Shown here piece after piece: positions 1-8,411 of a stretch of DNA of 64,000 nt. The DNA lies in NCBI RefSeq assembly GCF_002906855.1, contig NZ_MINI01000028.1, positions 2,418,001-2,482,000 on the forward strand. Direction: 5' to 3'. Below the pieces are notes generated by a model. It ran no database searches, was not told the origin of the DNA, and saw nothing but the letters and a program-made list of their open reading frames with translations. Made by a program: the position numbers and the translations under genes. The DNA comes from Pseudomonas putida. GTDB taxonomy: Bacteria > Pseudomonadota > Gammaproteobacteria > Pseudomonadales > Pseudomonadaceae. Within the stretch, counting starts at the first letter, position 1. The number at the start of each line of letters is the position of its first letter.

Positions 1-31
1 AGCAGTTCATCTTCCGACATGATCACAGCCC

Positions 32-549
32 TCAGGCGCGCTCGCCGCGTAGCCAGCGCTGGTGATAGTGGGAAAGCCGGGTCAACCCGAACAGGGCGCC
101 TTGGCGCATGACTTCAGACCGCTCGCCGAAGAAACGTTGAGTGCGCGTGAAAACGGCAATTGGCTCGCCGGCGAAAGCCCACGCAAAGCACATCGTTCCT
201 GGCGGTATCCCAGATTCGGGCGCCGGCCCGGCTACCCCGGTGGTGGCGATCACCACATTCGCATCGCTGTCTCTCAAGGCGCCCAAGGCCATTTCCCAAG
301 CTACTGCTTCGCTGGTCAGGCCGTATCGTTCGATGGTTTCGGCGCTGACTCCCAGCAGCCGCTTCTTGGCGCTGGGTGAGTAGACGACATAGCCGCTTTC
401 CAGCACCTCCCCGGTACCCGGTACCCGGTACCCGGTACCGCCGCCAACAAAGCTACAAGGCAGCCTGCAGTGCACGATTCTGCTGTGCTCAAAATCAGTT
501 TGTTGTTTTTGAGATAGCCGAGGGCGGCCAGTACAGGGTCGTTTTCCAT
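32..549 (-). pseudogene. CinA-family (PncC-like) amidohydrolase, frameshifted at a 7-bp repeat
   Basis: The start (ATG at 549-547) opens a frame with the CinA C-terminal hallmark TAESCTAG followed by VPGTG. The rest of the family (ESGYVVYS, then ATTGVAGP near the C-terminus) is read in a different frame down to the stop at 32. The break lies exactly in four tandem 7-bp units (411-438). Two or five units would restore one continuous protein of about 165 residues, the normal size of a stand-alone CinA C-terminal domain, which deamidates nicotinamide mononucleotide in pyridine nucleotide recycling. As read, the product would be truncated after about 77 residues. It could be a phase-off allele, a decayed paralogue, or an assembly error in the repeat. 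The family call is confident; the functional state is uncertain. Confidence 0.8.
411..438. repeat. 4 x heptanucleotide CCGGTAC tandem repeat
   Basis: Four perfect head-to-tail copies of a 7-bp unit lie inside the coding part of the CinA-like gene. Because 7 is not a multiple of 3, gain or loss of a unit changes the reading frame. This is the structure of a contingency (phase-variable) simple sequence repeat. Confidence 0.85.
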
Positions 550-702
550 TTCAGTGTCGACTCGCTTGTTTTGCGGTGGACGCGAGCCTGGAGTAATTGG
601 TTCATCGCCCCTGTTGCCCGCCCATCTCCTGGAGTGTCACTGACCTGAACTTTGCCCCGTAGATTGGCTTCCCTTGTTCAAAGGCAATGGGAGGAGAGCA
701 AC

Positions 703-864
703 ATGAAGAAAGTGAGCGACAGGCAAAAAGAAGGTGCGCTGACAAGGCCGCATGGAGAAGAGGAGCGAGACAACGATGCCCATCGTCCGGATGGATCAAC
801 GGGTACAGCCCATGACTCGACAGCGCAAAAAACGGCCCGCGATCACGATCAGCACAAACGTTGA
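703..864 (+). CDS. small hydrophilic protein, unknown
   Basis: The start at ATG 703 was chosen because GGGAGGAG lies 6-13 bases upstream. The product has 53 residues and is very hydrophilic, with many D, H, K, R and Q residues and no predicted membrane segment or hydrophobic core. It is probably disordered, like small stress-associated proteins common in Pseudomonas. A strong hairpin terminator follows the stop codon by about 25 bases, so this is probably a monocistronic unit. I do not recognise a named family. Confidence 0.55.
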   Translation: MKKVSDRQKEGALTRPHGEEERDNDAHRPDGSTGTAHDSTAQKTARDHDQHKR

Positions 865-887
865 AACTGCCACGCAAATAAGAGGGT

Positions 888-916
888 GAGGCTCGCCAGG
901 ACGGCGAGCCTCTTTT
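888..916 (+). terminator. Rho-independent terminator
   Basis: A perfect 10-bp GC-rich stem (888-897 with 903-912) and a 5-base loop are followed by TTTT. It lies just after the small gene ending at 864 and just before the convergent SDR gene. Confidence 0.85.
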
Positions 917-918
917 CG

Positions 919-1773
919 CTAAAGGATTGGTTTGCCGCCAGTCACTGCATAACGTGACCCAGAGATGTAACTGGCCTCATCTGAGCCTAGCAGCACGTAG
1001 ATAGGAGCGACCTCCACCGGTTGTCCGGGACGACCCAATGGTGTTTTGGAACCAAAGTGTGTTACCGCTTCGTCCGGCATGGTGGAAGGAATTAGAGGCG
1101 TCCAGATAGGCCCTGGCGCAACGCTGTTGACCCGAATACCTTTCTTGCCTAGCAGTTGAGCCAGGCCCGCAGTGAAGTTGGCAATGGCCCCTTTGGTCGT
1201 GGCATAGGCCAACAGGCTGGGGGATGGATCGTCGGAATTGACCGAGCTCGTATTGATGATCGAACTGCCCTTGGGCATGGAAGGCAGTGCTGCCTGGCAA
1301 ATCCTGAAGATTGCGGTGATGTTGGTATCGAAGGTCTTCACCCATTCGTCATCGTCGATATCCTCCAGCGTCTCGTGGGACAACTGGAACGCCGCGTTGT
1401 TGACCAGTATGTCGATACGCCCGAACTGGCTGACGGTCTTTTCGACAATGTCGTAGCAGTGCTGTTTCTGCGCCAGGTCTCCGGGCAACAACAGGCACTG
1501 ACGGCCTGCGGACTCAACCCAGCGCGCGGTTTCTTGCGCGTCTTCATGCTCATTCAGATAAGCGATGGCAACGTCGGCACCTTCACGGGCATAGGCAATC
1601 GCTACAGCCCGCCCAATGCCGCTGTCTGCTCCGGTGATGAGTGCAACTTTGCCTTCGAGTCGATTGTGGCCGGTATACGACTCACCACAGTCGGGGTAGG
1701 GCTCCATCTTGCGCTGTGAGCCAGGGACATTTTGAGGCTGCGAAGGGAAGGGCGGGGTAGGGAAGTCTCGCAT
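919..1773 (-). CDS. SDR family oxidoreductase (YghA-like)
   Basis: This 284-residue NAD(P)-dependent short-chain dehydrogenase has the cofactor motif GADSGIGRAVA near residue 48, the structural NNAA motif, a catalytic Ser in NTSSVN and the YxxxK active site as YATTKG. The N-terminal extension rich in Pro, Gln and Gly (PPFPSQPQNVPGSQ) is typical of the YghA / Bacillus general-stress (GspA39-like) subgroup. The substrate cannot be deduced. It is a single gene facing away from the membrane protein at 1970. Confidence 0.85.
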   Translation of the reverse strand: MRDFPTPPFPSQPQNVPGSQRKMEPYPDCGESYTGHNRLEGKVALITGADSGIGRAVAIAYAREGADVAIAYLNEHEDAQETARWVESAGRQCLLLPGDLAQKQHCYDIVEKTVSQFGRIDILVNNAAFQLSHETLEDIDDDEWVKTFDTNITAIFRICQAALPSMPKGSSIINTSSVNSDDPSPSLLAYATTKGAIANFTAGLAQLLGKKGIRVNSVAPGPIWTPLIPSTMPDEAVTHFGSKTPLGRPGQPVEVAPIYVLLGSDEASYISGSRYAVTGGKPIL

Positions 1774-1969
1774 GGTAGAAGCTCCTGCAGTTGAGAACGT
1801 TCATACCGGTTCGAAAGGCCTGGCCTCCGCGTGTTGGTTTCAATCTGCCGTTGGTACGACGAGCGGTGCGGGATATCAATCCAATTGAATTCCATGCTCC
1901 ATCGCCTGTTCTACCGGACTCAGCTCCAGGCTCATCTCTTCGCTTGGAGCCTAATTCCCGGAGTAGCGA

Positions 1970-2494
1970 GTGCCTCGAATCATTACCCCTGCGACCCCTG
2001 AGCACGAGATCAGCGAGCACAATGCCAGGATGTTTGGCTCTCCCAAGGAGCGTTTGGATTTCTACCGGCGTGAGATCCAGTACGAAACCAGCATCCTGGC
2101 CAACCGCACGGATGCCTATCTGGCGGCGCAGTCATTCCTGGTCATCGCCTTCGTCTCTTCCATGGGCAACCTCAATCAAGGATGGGGCGAGATGTTCACC
2201 CTGATCGTGCCCGCGTTCCTCGCCTTACTCGGCGTACTGAGCTCGCTCAACGCCTGGCCTGGCATCCGAGCGGCGTACAACATCATCGATCACTGGCAGC
2301 TCAAGCAGAGCCACCTGCTGCGCAGCGAGCCGTTGATGGGGTTGGCTTACGACGAGTCACCGCTGTTCTGTGAGGCGGAAACCTCGCGTGCAGGGCATAG
2401 AAAGTCATTGCTGTTTTCGCTACGGACGCCCTGGATCTTTCTGGTGTTCTGGGTGTTATTGGGTAGCTACTCGGTTTACATCCAGCTGGCTTGA
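1970..2494 (+). CDS. small membrane protein, unknown
   Basis: The protein has 174 residues. A GTG start at 1970 has GGAG six bases upstream. It carries an amphipathic N-terminus (KERLDFYRREIQYETSILANRT) and hydrophobic segments at about residues 50-65, 75-95 and 148-170, so two or three membrane spans are likely. The family is not recognised. It runs up to the peptidase gene on the same strand, with 32 bases between its stop and the chosen TTG start, so the two are probably cotranscribed. Confidence 0.6.
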   Translation: MPRIITPATPEHEISEHNARMFGSPKERLDFYRREIQYETSILANRTDAYLAAQSFLVIAFVSSMGNLNQGWGEMFTLIVPAFLALLGVLSSLNAWPGIRAAYNIIDHWQLKQSHLLRSEPLMGLAYDESPLFCEAETSRAGHRKSLLFSLRTPWIFLVFWVLLGSYSVYIQLA

Positions 2495-2526
2495 ACTCGT
2501 TTGCGTGCAAACATGGAGGTAACGTT

Positions 2527-3582
2527 TTGAAGACTGAGGCATTACTGACAGAGCTCCTCAACGCCCGAGGGCCGGGCGGACAAGAAGATGAGGTGCGAGA
2601 CATTTGCCTGCGGGAGCTCAGCCGTTTCTGTGAGGAGGCCCATATTGACCCTGCTGGCAATGTGGTGGGGGTGATTCGTGGGGGCCGCGCTTGTAGCCCC
2701 GAGCCAGCCATACGCGTTATGGCCCACCTCGATGAGATCGCGATGATTGTCAAAAATGTGCTGGAGAACGGCACCCTGGAGGTGCTCGCTCTAGGTGGGT
2801 CGCAACCGATAAGCTTTGGCGTCTGCCCTGTCGATATTCTGGGCGATGAACGCATCCTGCCGGGTGTTTTGTCCTACGGTTCAATGCACAACAGCGGTCG
2901 GACTTCGAATGGAAGAGACGTGCTGGCAGGTAATGTTCAGTGGAAAGATGTCTACATCGTCACGCGCAAGAGCAAGTCGGAACTCCAGGAGCTAGGCGTT
3001 CGGCCTGGTACTCGAGTCGTGCTCAGTCAGCACTGGCGTAAGCCCTTCAAGGTAAATGACTGTATTGCGGCTCACTTCCTCGACGACCGAGCTCCGCTGA
3101 GCGCTGTCATTCTCTGCGCGGAGCTGCTGAGTGAACGGCGAGAAAGACTGAAGCAGGACGTCTGGTTCGTGCTTACGACGCTGGAGGAAGAGTCGAATGC
3201 CGGCGCCATGTACGCAGCTTCCCGGCTGCCCGGTGACACCACAATCGCCGTCGAGGTCGGCCCTGTACTAGAGGAGTACGGCACGGAGCTTTCGGTCAAC
3301 CCGATCATCAATACCGGCGACCAGAAGGGATACTACAGCCGCACCGTGGTGCAGGGCCTGATCGCCGCTGGACGAAAGGCCGGTTATGAGCCCCAGGCGG
3401 CATTGCTCGTTGATTTTGCGTCGGATGCGAGTGCGGTATTGAGTGCCGGCATCGATGCCCGGGCCGGTTGCATTGCGATACCGACCGAGAATACCCATGG
3501 CTTCGAGATGGTGCATGTGGAAGGGATCACTGCCTGCGCTGAAACCTTGTTCGAATTTCTTACAGGCAGTCAGGACAAATAG
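2527..3582 (+). CDS. M42-family aminopeptidase/deacylase
   Basis: M42 proteins are di-metal tetrahedral aminopeptidases. Visible metal and catalytic elements are AHLDEI (His and Asp), DDR, TTLEEES (general-base and metal Glu), AVEVGP and TENTHGFE near the C-terminus. The chosen start is TTG 2527, because a near-perfect GGAGGT lies six bases upstream; the more distal TTG at 2491 overlaps the previous gene. The length (351 residues) matches the family (about 340-360). It follows the membrane protein at 1970 and is probably in the same operon. The substrate is unknown. Confidence 0.85.
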   Translation: MKTEALLTELLNARGPGGQEDEVRDICLRELSRFCEEAHIDPAGNVVGVIRGGRACSPEPAIRVMAHLDEIAMIVKNVLENGTLEVLALGGSQPISFGVCPVDILGDERILPGVLSYGSMHNSGRTSNGRDVLAGNVQWKDVYIVTRKSKSELQELGVRPGTRVVLSQHWRKPFKVNDCIAAHFLDDRAPLSAVILCAELLSERRERLKQDVWFVLTTLEEESNAGAMYAASRLPGDTTIAVEVGPVLEEYGTELSVNPIINTGDQKGYYSRTVVQGLIAAGRKAGYEPQAALLVDFASDASAVLSAGIDARAGCIAIPTENTHGFEMVHVEGITACAETLFEFLTGSQDK

Positions 3583-3687
3583 CCCCCACGCGCCGTACAT
3601 GCAAAGAATGCCTTACCGCCTGCCATTTCGATGGAATTATTTCATTCCCGGTTTGCTCAATAGCGCATGACTAGGGAGGGAATTCTG

Positions 3688-3972
3688 GTGGTGGGACAGC
3701 AGCTCTATGTAATTGAGTACGAGCTTCACAGTGAGCCTCGGTCATTCATTATCCGTCTGGAGAAAATGGACAACGGCGTCGCCTGGCACTGGGCCAGCTG
3801 TGATGCCGGCGTGGGCATCATCCCGCGTTTCAGTCAGCAGAACATCAAACTGGTCAGTCGCCCGATGGCTGAGCGTTACGGAGTTGCCAAGGTGAAGTGG
3901 AGACTGGCTGGGGAGGGCCCCGAATTCGTTCCGCAACCTATCGATGTAGGCAAATTCTCAGGTGCTACCTAA
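3688..3972 (+). CDS. conserved small protein (possibly DUF6555)
   Basis: The GTG start at 3688 is preferred over ATG 3667 because GGGAGGG is correctly spaced before it. The product has 94 residues with an ordered look (LYVIEYELHSEPRSF, MDNGVAWHWASCDAGVGIIPRF). From memory this resembles a Pseudomonas-restricted small family (DUF6555), but that assignment is tentative. It leads a run of small same-strand genes (3688-4849) that look cotranscribed. Confidence 0.6.
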   Translation: MVGQQLYVIEYELHSEPRSFIIRLEKMDNGVAWHWASCDAGVGIIPRFSQQNIKLVSRPMAERYGVAKVKWRLAGEGPEFVPQPIDVGKFSGAT

Positions 3973-4018
3973 GGGGCCTGAAGATCTGTATTCCATCAAC
4001 GTGCCTGGAGGTGTTGCC

Positions 4019-4177
4019 ATGCAGCCTAAAACAGAAGGCTCAGAAGAGAAGGGCCCAAGCGACGTGCCCTTCATTAACGACCCTGAAAAGCCCACGTCGC
4101 CGCCGCTCAATGACGCTGATGCAACGGAGGCTGCCGAGGCAGAGGAAGACATCCAGGATGACGGCGAATCCCTTTAA
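4019..4177 (+). CDS. acidic small protein, unknown
   Basis: ATG 4019 follows GGAGG with a seven-base spacer (good SD). The 52-residue product is rich in Glu, Asp and Pro (for example DADATEAAEAEEDIQDDG) and probably disordered. It sits 16 bases upstream of the DUF2188 gene. Function unknown. Confidence 0.55.
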   Translation: MQPKTEGSEEKGPSDVPFINDPEKPTSPPLNDADATEAAEAEEDIQDDGESL

Positions 4178-4193
4178 CCAAGAGGAGCACACG

Positions 4194-4418
4194 ATGGACA
4201 ATTACCACGTCAGCCCGACACCAGAAGGATGGGAATTGAAGAAAGCCGGTGCTGAACGCGCCTCCAGACGAGCGGCGACGAAGCACGAGCTCGTCAGCGC
4301 CCTTGCGGATTTCTTTGATGGCAAAACGGCGTCGGTGAAGATCCATAAAGCGGATGGCACTATCGAAGAGGAACGCACCTACCCACGATCTGCTGATCCG
4401 CGCCGTAGTAAAGGTTGA
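4194..4418 (+). CDS. DUF2188 domain protein
   Basis: This 74-residue protein has the DUF2188 pattern: YHVSPTPEGWELKKAGAERA followed by a conserved Thr/Lys segment and a C-terminal VKIHKADGTIEEERTYP strand. AGAGGAG precedes the ATG. Its stop codon overlaps the TTG start of the next gene (4415), implying translational coupling. A decayed second copy of this gene lies at 14810-15025. The biochemical role of the family is unknown. Confidence 0.8.
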   Translation: MDNYHVSPTPEGWELKKAGAERASRRAATKHELVSALADFFDGKTASVKIHKADGTIEEERTYPRSADPRRSKG

Positions 4419-4849
4419 AGACTATAGCTGCCTGTGACCTCGGCATTGAGGTCACGGATGCCCTTGGCGTGTTCAGATGGTTGCTAGCCAGTTTTCTCAT
4501 GGGAAAGCGCATCCGCTCCGCCGTAGCAGTGGAGGCGTACCGTATTCTTGTCGATCAGCAGGGTCTGGATACGCCGCTCAAGCTTGCCCAGACTTCTCAT
4601 TCGACACTGGTCAGACTCCTCGGCCAGGCCGGGTACGCACGATACGATGAGTCTACCGCTCGACGATTGCACGCCTTGAGCAAGAAGGTAGAGGCAGAAC
4701 TGGATTCCCAACTAAATGCACTGCGGGAAGTATCAAATGCTGAGGAATTCAAGCGCTGGCTACTGAGTTTCGAGGGCGTAGGCCCGAAGACCGTGGACAT
4801 TTTCATGCGTGAAGGCTTGGCCCATTTGACGATGTTGGAAGGCCATTGA
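4415..4849 (+). CDS. short HhH / endonuclease III-like protein
   Basis: The protein has 144 residues. The N-terminal helical part resembles the endonuclease III fold, and the C-terminal FEGVGPKTVDIFMRE is a helix-hairpin-helix DNA-binding motif. True EndoIII-type glycosylases continue with a catalytic Asp (VDTH-type segment) and often an iron-sulfur loop. Here the protein stops about 12 residues after the hairpin, so catalytic residues appear to be missing. It could be a DNA-binding protein derived from a glycosylase. The TTG start overlaps the stop of the DUF2188 gene. Confidence 0.6.
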   Translation: MKTIAACDLGIEVTDALGVFRWLLASFLMGKRIRSAVAVEAYRILVDQQGLDTPLKLAQTSHSTLVRLLGQAGYARYDESTARRLHALSKKVEAELDSQLNALREVSNAEEFKRWLLSFEGVGPKTVDIFMREGLAHLTMLEGH

Positions 4850-4931
4850 ACATGGGTGGCCTTTAGCCCCCATCGACGCATGTCCCGATGAGTGAAACAC
4901 TCGAAAATCTAACCGTGGACTGGGGAAGGTG

Positions 4932-5531
4932 ATGAAGCTCGACATCGAGGGTTTGTCGTTGTCAGGTAAGACGGTAATTGTGGTAGAAGACGACCCAACG
5001 CTTCAGACCCTGCTGGTGGACATCCTCATCGAGTTGGGCGCCACCTGCGATGCGTTCGATAACTCAGAAGATGCCTTGATTCACTTGATGGGACTGAAGA
5101 GCGACTGCTCGTTGATCGTTGTCGACCACGGGGTTCCGGGAAGCATCAAAGGGATGGAGTTCATTTCCATGGCACACGAAAGGTGGCCTGGACTACCCGC
5201 CATCCTGGCCTCGGGCTACCAGCTTGATGCTTCTCAGGTCACACCACCCGTTATCTACCTCTTCAAACCGTGGTCGATAGACGAGCTCGCTCAAGCTATT
5301 GGCCAGGCGCTTCACCCTGCAGATGAACCTTCAACTCTCCTGCCGTTCGACCAACAAGGTCTTAGCGCTGCAGGTTATCCCGATCCACATCGTCCGTCTG
5401 ATGCTCAGCAGGCGCCTGATGGTGGGGATCACATTCGCTGCCCATCGCCTGATACTCCTTGCGAAGCTTATGAATCTGTCGATTGTCGAGCGCTTCGAGA
5501 TCCAATACCGACTGCTCCGCAGATTTCGTAG
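4932..5531 (+). CDS. response regulator receiver protein
   Basis: A CheY-like receiver covers about residues 12-130: acidic pair VVEDD, phospho-acceptor Asp in LIVVDHG, conserved Ser/Thr region ILASGY and Lys in FKPW. There is no output domain. After the receiver, about 70 residues (Pro, Asp, Ala-rich) read through the 3' end of the convergent iron-permease gene on the other strand. That tail may be a recent extension rather than a conserved part. The ATG at 4932 (GGGAAGG upstream) is preferred over GTG 4929. It is probably a partner of nearby histidine kinases. Confidence 0.75.
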   Translation: MKLDIEGLSLSGKTVIVVEDDPTLQTLLVDILIELGATCDAFDNSEDALIHLMGLKSDCSLIVVDHGVPGSIKGMEFISMAHERWPGLPAILASGYQLDASQVTPPVIYLFKPWSIDELAQAIGQALHPADEPSTLLPFDQQGLSAAGYPDPHRPSDAQQAPDGGDHIRCPSPDTPCEAYESVDCRALRDPIPTAPQIS

Positions 5532-5778
5532 CGCGAATAAGTTCGTCGAGCTTCACGTGGATGATGTCGTTATCCCGGTTCTGGGTGTTCTGGATGAGGA
5601 AAACCATCAGGAATGTGATGATGGTGGTCGACGTGTTGACGATGAGTTGCCAGGTATCGTTGTAGTGGAACCACGGCCCGGATGCAGCCCACATGGCAAT
5701 CAACACCACAGCGATCAAAAAGGTGCTTGGTTTACCGGCGTGGTTGGCGAGCCATTGGCAGAACTTGGCGAATTTCAT
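5362..5778 (-). CDS. low-affinity iron permease family membrane protein
   Basis: The start ATG 5778 has GGAG nine bases upstream. The 138-residue product begins FAKFCQWLANHAGKPSTF and has two membrane spans (about residues 18-38 and 48-68). These are followed by a soluble region with IIHVKLDELIRATKSA, the signature of the low-affinity iron permease (Fet4-like, bacterial) family. Its last 170 bases overlap the 3' end of the convergent receiver gene. Transport substrate not shown by sequence. Confidence 0.8.
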   Translation of the reverse strand: MKFAKFCQWLANHAGKPSTFLIAVVLIAMWAASGPWFHYNDTWQLIVNTSTTIITFLMVFLIQNTQNRDNDIIHVKLDELIRATKSAEQSVLDLEALDNRQIHKLRKEYQAMGSECDPHHQAPAEHQTDDVDRDNLQR

Positions 5779-5898
5779 CACGTAATCTCCACTGCGATCT
5801 ATAGGGTTTGACCGCAGTGAAGGGCTGAAATCTTTTTTTACGTTTACCCACAACAGGGGCAATCTGTGGAGATGGTTGTCAGCGGGCTGTTGACCGAC

Positions 5899-7080
5899 TC
5901 AACTCCCGACCCCAGTCAACGGCATCTGAATTTCGAAGGCTGTGCCCGTCACAGGTGCGGAATGGACGGTGATCGTTCCGCCGTGGGCGTTGGCGATCTC
6001 GCGAACGATGAAAAGTCCAAGGCCGACGGATCTCACGTTTTCTGTGCGATCACTGGCTCGGGTCATGGGCTCGAAGAGGTCAGGTATCAGAGATTCAGTT
6101 ATGACTTGTCCGTGATTGTGAACCGAAATCCATAACGCCTCACGTCTGATCTCGGTCGTGATAGTTATAGGATGTTTGAGGTCACCATAGGCCACGCTGT
6201 TCGCGACTAGGTTGCCTATCATCTGTTGCGTTCTATCTGGATCGACGTCCGCAAAGCCTGGGCATTTTGACAGGTGCCGAATTTTGGCGTGAACGAAGGC
6301 TACTCGCAATTCGCCGACGCTTTGGTCTACGAGTAGGGAAACATCGACGAGCTGACGCTTGATCCCTATCCCTTGACCGATTCGCACCGAGGCTAGATCA
6401 AGCAGATCTGCGATCATTCTTTGAGCGCGTTCAGAAGACGAGACTATGTTGCTCAACAACCTCTGCTCTCTTTCACGTCGCTCCCCACGACTCAAAAGCT
6501 CTGAGGCCATTTTGATAGCCGTGAGGGGATTCTTCAGGTCGTGGCTGGCAATGGCGATCATCTGTTCGGCAAATGAAGCTCTTCGCTCAGCTCTCTCATA
6601 GGCCACAGCAAGCTCAGCCTGCGCGCTTCTCAAGGCGGACTCAGCCATCGATTTTTCTAACAGCAGTTCCTCCGCACGTTTGCGTGCCGCAAGCAGTTCG
6701 CGTTCGTACCGATCACGCTCTATGGTTCCGAAAAGAGCCAGCTCGTTGCGAACACCCTCAGGGTGTTCTGTTCTCACACCATTGAGCAACATGGTGATGA
6801 CATGCCCCTTGGCATGCAGAAGATCGAGCTTCACTTCTGCGACCGAACCTTGAAGCCTCATCAAGGGGGCCCAGTGGGTCTGATGGAAAATGCGCCCACC
6901 CATTGTCAGCAGCTCTTGGAACCGCCGCCCACAAAGACCTGACGGACTACAACCGATCCATGCGGCGAAGGTGCGATTGGCGCGGAGAATGGTGCCGTCC
7001 TCGGTAGTTACCACCAGACCGCAGGGTGCCTGCTCTAATAGTGCCTCTGCATCTTTGAAGCCCCACGAATCTTCGGTCAT
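5899..7080 (-). CDS. PAS sensor histidine kinase, coupled to an RsbQ-like hydrolase
   Basis: This 393-residue kinase has an N-terminal PAS domain (about 8-105), a coiled-coil linker (about 120-170), HisKA with catalytic His about 180 in IASHDLKNP, and HATPase_c with the N box NLVANSVAYGD and a GLGLFIVREI G box. It has no transmembrane segment, so it is cytosolic. Its ATG (7080-7078) overlaps the stop of the upstream hydrolase gene as ATGA, so translation is coupled. The hydrolase-PAS pairing suggests that the PAS domain senses a small molecule produced or bound by the hydrolase, as in Bacillus RsbQ-RsbP. That link is inferred. Confidence 0.85.
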   Translation of the reverse strand: MTEDSWGFKDAEALLEQAPCGLVVTTEDGTILRANRTFAAWIGCSPSGLCGRRFQELLTMGGRIFHQTHWAPLMRLQGSVAEVKLDLLHAKGHVITMLLNGVRTEHPEGVRNELALFGTIERDRYERELLAARKRAEELLLEKSMAESALRSAQAELAVAYERAERRASFAEQMIAIASHDLKNPLTAIKMASELLSRGERREREQRLLSNIVSSSERAQRMIADLLDLASVRIGQGIGIKRQLVDVSLLVDQSVGELRVAFVHAKIRHLSKCPGFADVDPDRTQQMIGNLVANSVAYGDLKHPITITTEIRREALWISVHNHGQVITESLIPDLFEPMTRASDRTENVRSVGLGLFIVREIANAHGGTITVHSAPVTGTAFEIQMPLTGVGS

Positions 7081-7886
7081 GGGGTAAATGTCCATGGGGA
7101 AAGAAAGGCATCCATCGCTTCTATGCAAGCGTGGGGCGCACTCATATGTGGACAGTGACCTATGTTAGGCACCAGGCAGAGCTCGCTATTGGGTAGAACA
7201 CTGTTCAGATACTCGCCTACTGCGATGGGGGCAATGAGGTCTTCGGTGGATTGAAGGATCAAAGAAGGAGTTCGCAGGCCAGCCACGTCCTTTCGATTGT
7301 CAGAAAGGAAGGTTACGCGGGCAAATTGCTTGGCGATTTCGGGATCTGTTCGACAAAAGCTGTTGGTCAGCTCTTCGCTCAGTTCCGGCTGCCCTGGTGC
7401 GCCCATGATGACAGGCGCCATGGTGCTCGACCATCCGAGATAGTTACTGTCCAGGGTATCGAGCAAGGAATGAATGTCGGCTTCATTGAACCCGCCGGCA
7501 TAGCCATCGGAGTCGATGTAACAAGGTGAAGGCCCTATCATGACGTGTGCAGCTGTGCGGCCAGGGCGGGCTCCATCGGCCAAAGCGCAGATCATTGCGC
7601 TCACTGAGTGACCTACCAAGATGACTGGGCCTATGGCAAATTCATCGATGATCTCATTCAAGTCCTGGGCGTACCCATTCAGGGTGCTGTACTTCTCTAC
7701 GCAGTAGGCGCCTAGATCCGAACCTCCAGCACCGACGTGGTCGAGAAGGATGACGCGAAAACGCTCTGAGAAATGCGGAAGAATGTAATTCCACATGGAT
7801 TGATCACAGCCAAAGCCGTGCAAAAAGATCAACGTGGCGCCGCCGCTCCCCGAGACCTTCACATTATTCCTTTTCTGAAGATCCAC
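7077..7886 (-). CDS. RsbQ-like alpha/beta hydrolase
   Basis: The product has 269 residues with strong similarity to Bacillus RsbQ throughout: HGFGCDQSMWN, a nucleophile elbow GHSVSA with Ser94, IGPSPCY, catalytic Asp216 in STEDL and His244 in GHCPHM. It belongs to the RsbQ/KAI2/D14 branch of alpha/beta hydrolases, small-molecule receptors or hydrolases rather than bulk esterases. The start is GTG at 7886 with AAAGG upstream. It is first in a two-gene operon with the PAS histidine kinase (ATGA overlap). Confidence 0.9.
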   Translation of the reverse strand: MDLQKRNNVKVSGSGGATLIFLHGFGCDQSMWNYILPHFSERFRVILLDHVGAGGSDLGAYCVEKYSTLNGYAQDLNEIIDEFAIGPVILVGHSVSAMICALADGARPGRTAAHVMIGPSPCYIDSDGYAGGFNEADIHSLLDTLDSNYLGWSSTMAPVIMGAPGQPELSEELTNSFCRTDPEIAKQFARVTFLSDNRKDVAGLRTPSLILQSTEDLIAPIAVGEYLNSVLPNSELCLVPNIGHCPHMSAPHACIEAMDAFLSPWTFTP

Positions 7887-7997
7887 AACGCTGGCCTTTT
7901 TCTATCTCGTAACCGGGCAGGTTAGAGTGTCTTGATAGTGCGCACGCACTGGGTTAAGTAGCAAGCCTTATCCACTGGTGAAAATCAGGCTATGAGT

Positions 7998-8411
7998 TCA
8001 AGTGGGTGACGTGATCGTGGATGGCAGGTCTGCCAAGCTTGCGGTGATGACTTCATGCAACCGTGTCAAGGGCCAGGGCTTGGGCAAGAACACTGCGCCC
8101 TCCGGTAACACCCGACCGGCGAACTCGTAGTAGCCACTCATAACGATGATACGAGTCCGAGGGGCTTGCTGATTAGTTATCCATGCCAGATCCACGCCAT
8201 TAAGTAAACCCGGCGTCTGAACGTCACTGAGCAGCAGCGCCCAATCCTCGTCATCCAGTTTTTCACGACCTTCATCAGCGGTAGCTACCGCTGTAACGGA
8301 GGCTCCCCAATCTTCGAGATAGAGGGTGAGAAGCTCGCGAATCATGGGTTCGTCCTCAACGACGAGGACACGGGGTGAAGAGGATGTAGATGCGTGATCC
8401 AGCTTTTTCAT
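7998..8411 (-). CDS. response regulator receiver protein
   Basis: This 137-residue single receiver domain has VVEDE (acidic pocket), LLLSDVQ (phospho-acceptor Asp), VMSGY and FLPKPW (conserved Lys). There is no output domain. The ATG at 8411 just precedes the domain; the upstream ribosome site is weak. It lies upstream of the RsbQ-like/PAS kinase pair on the same strand and is a plausible partner of that kinase. Confidence 0.8.
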   Translation of the reverse strand: MKKLDHASTSSSPRVLVVEDEPMIRELLTLYLEDWGASVTAVATADEGREKLDDEDWALLLSDVQTPGLLNGVDLAWITNQQAPRTRIIVMSGYYEFAGRVLPEGAVFLPKPWPLTRLHEVITASLADLPSTITSPT

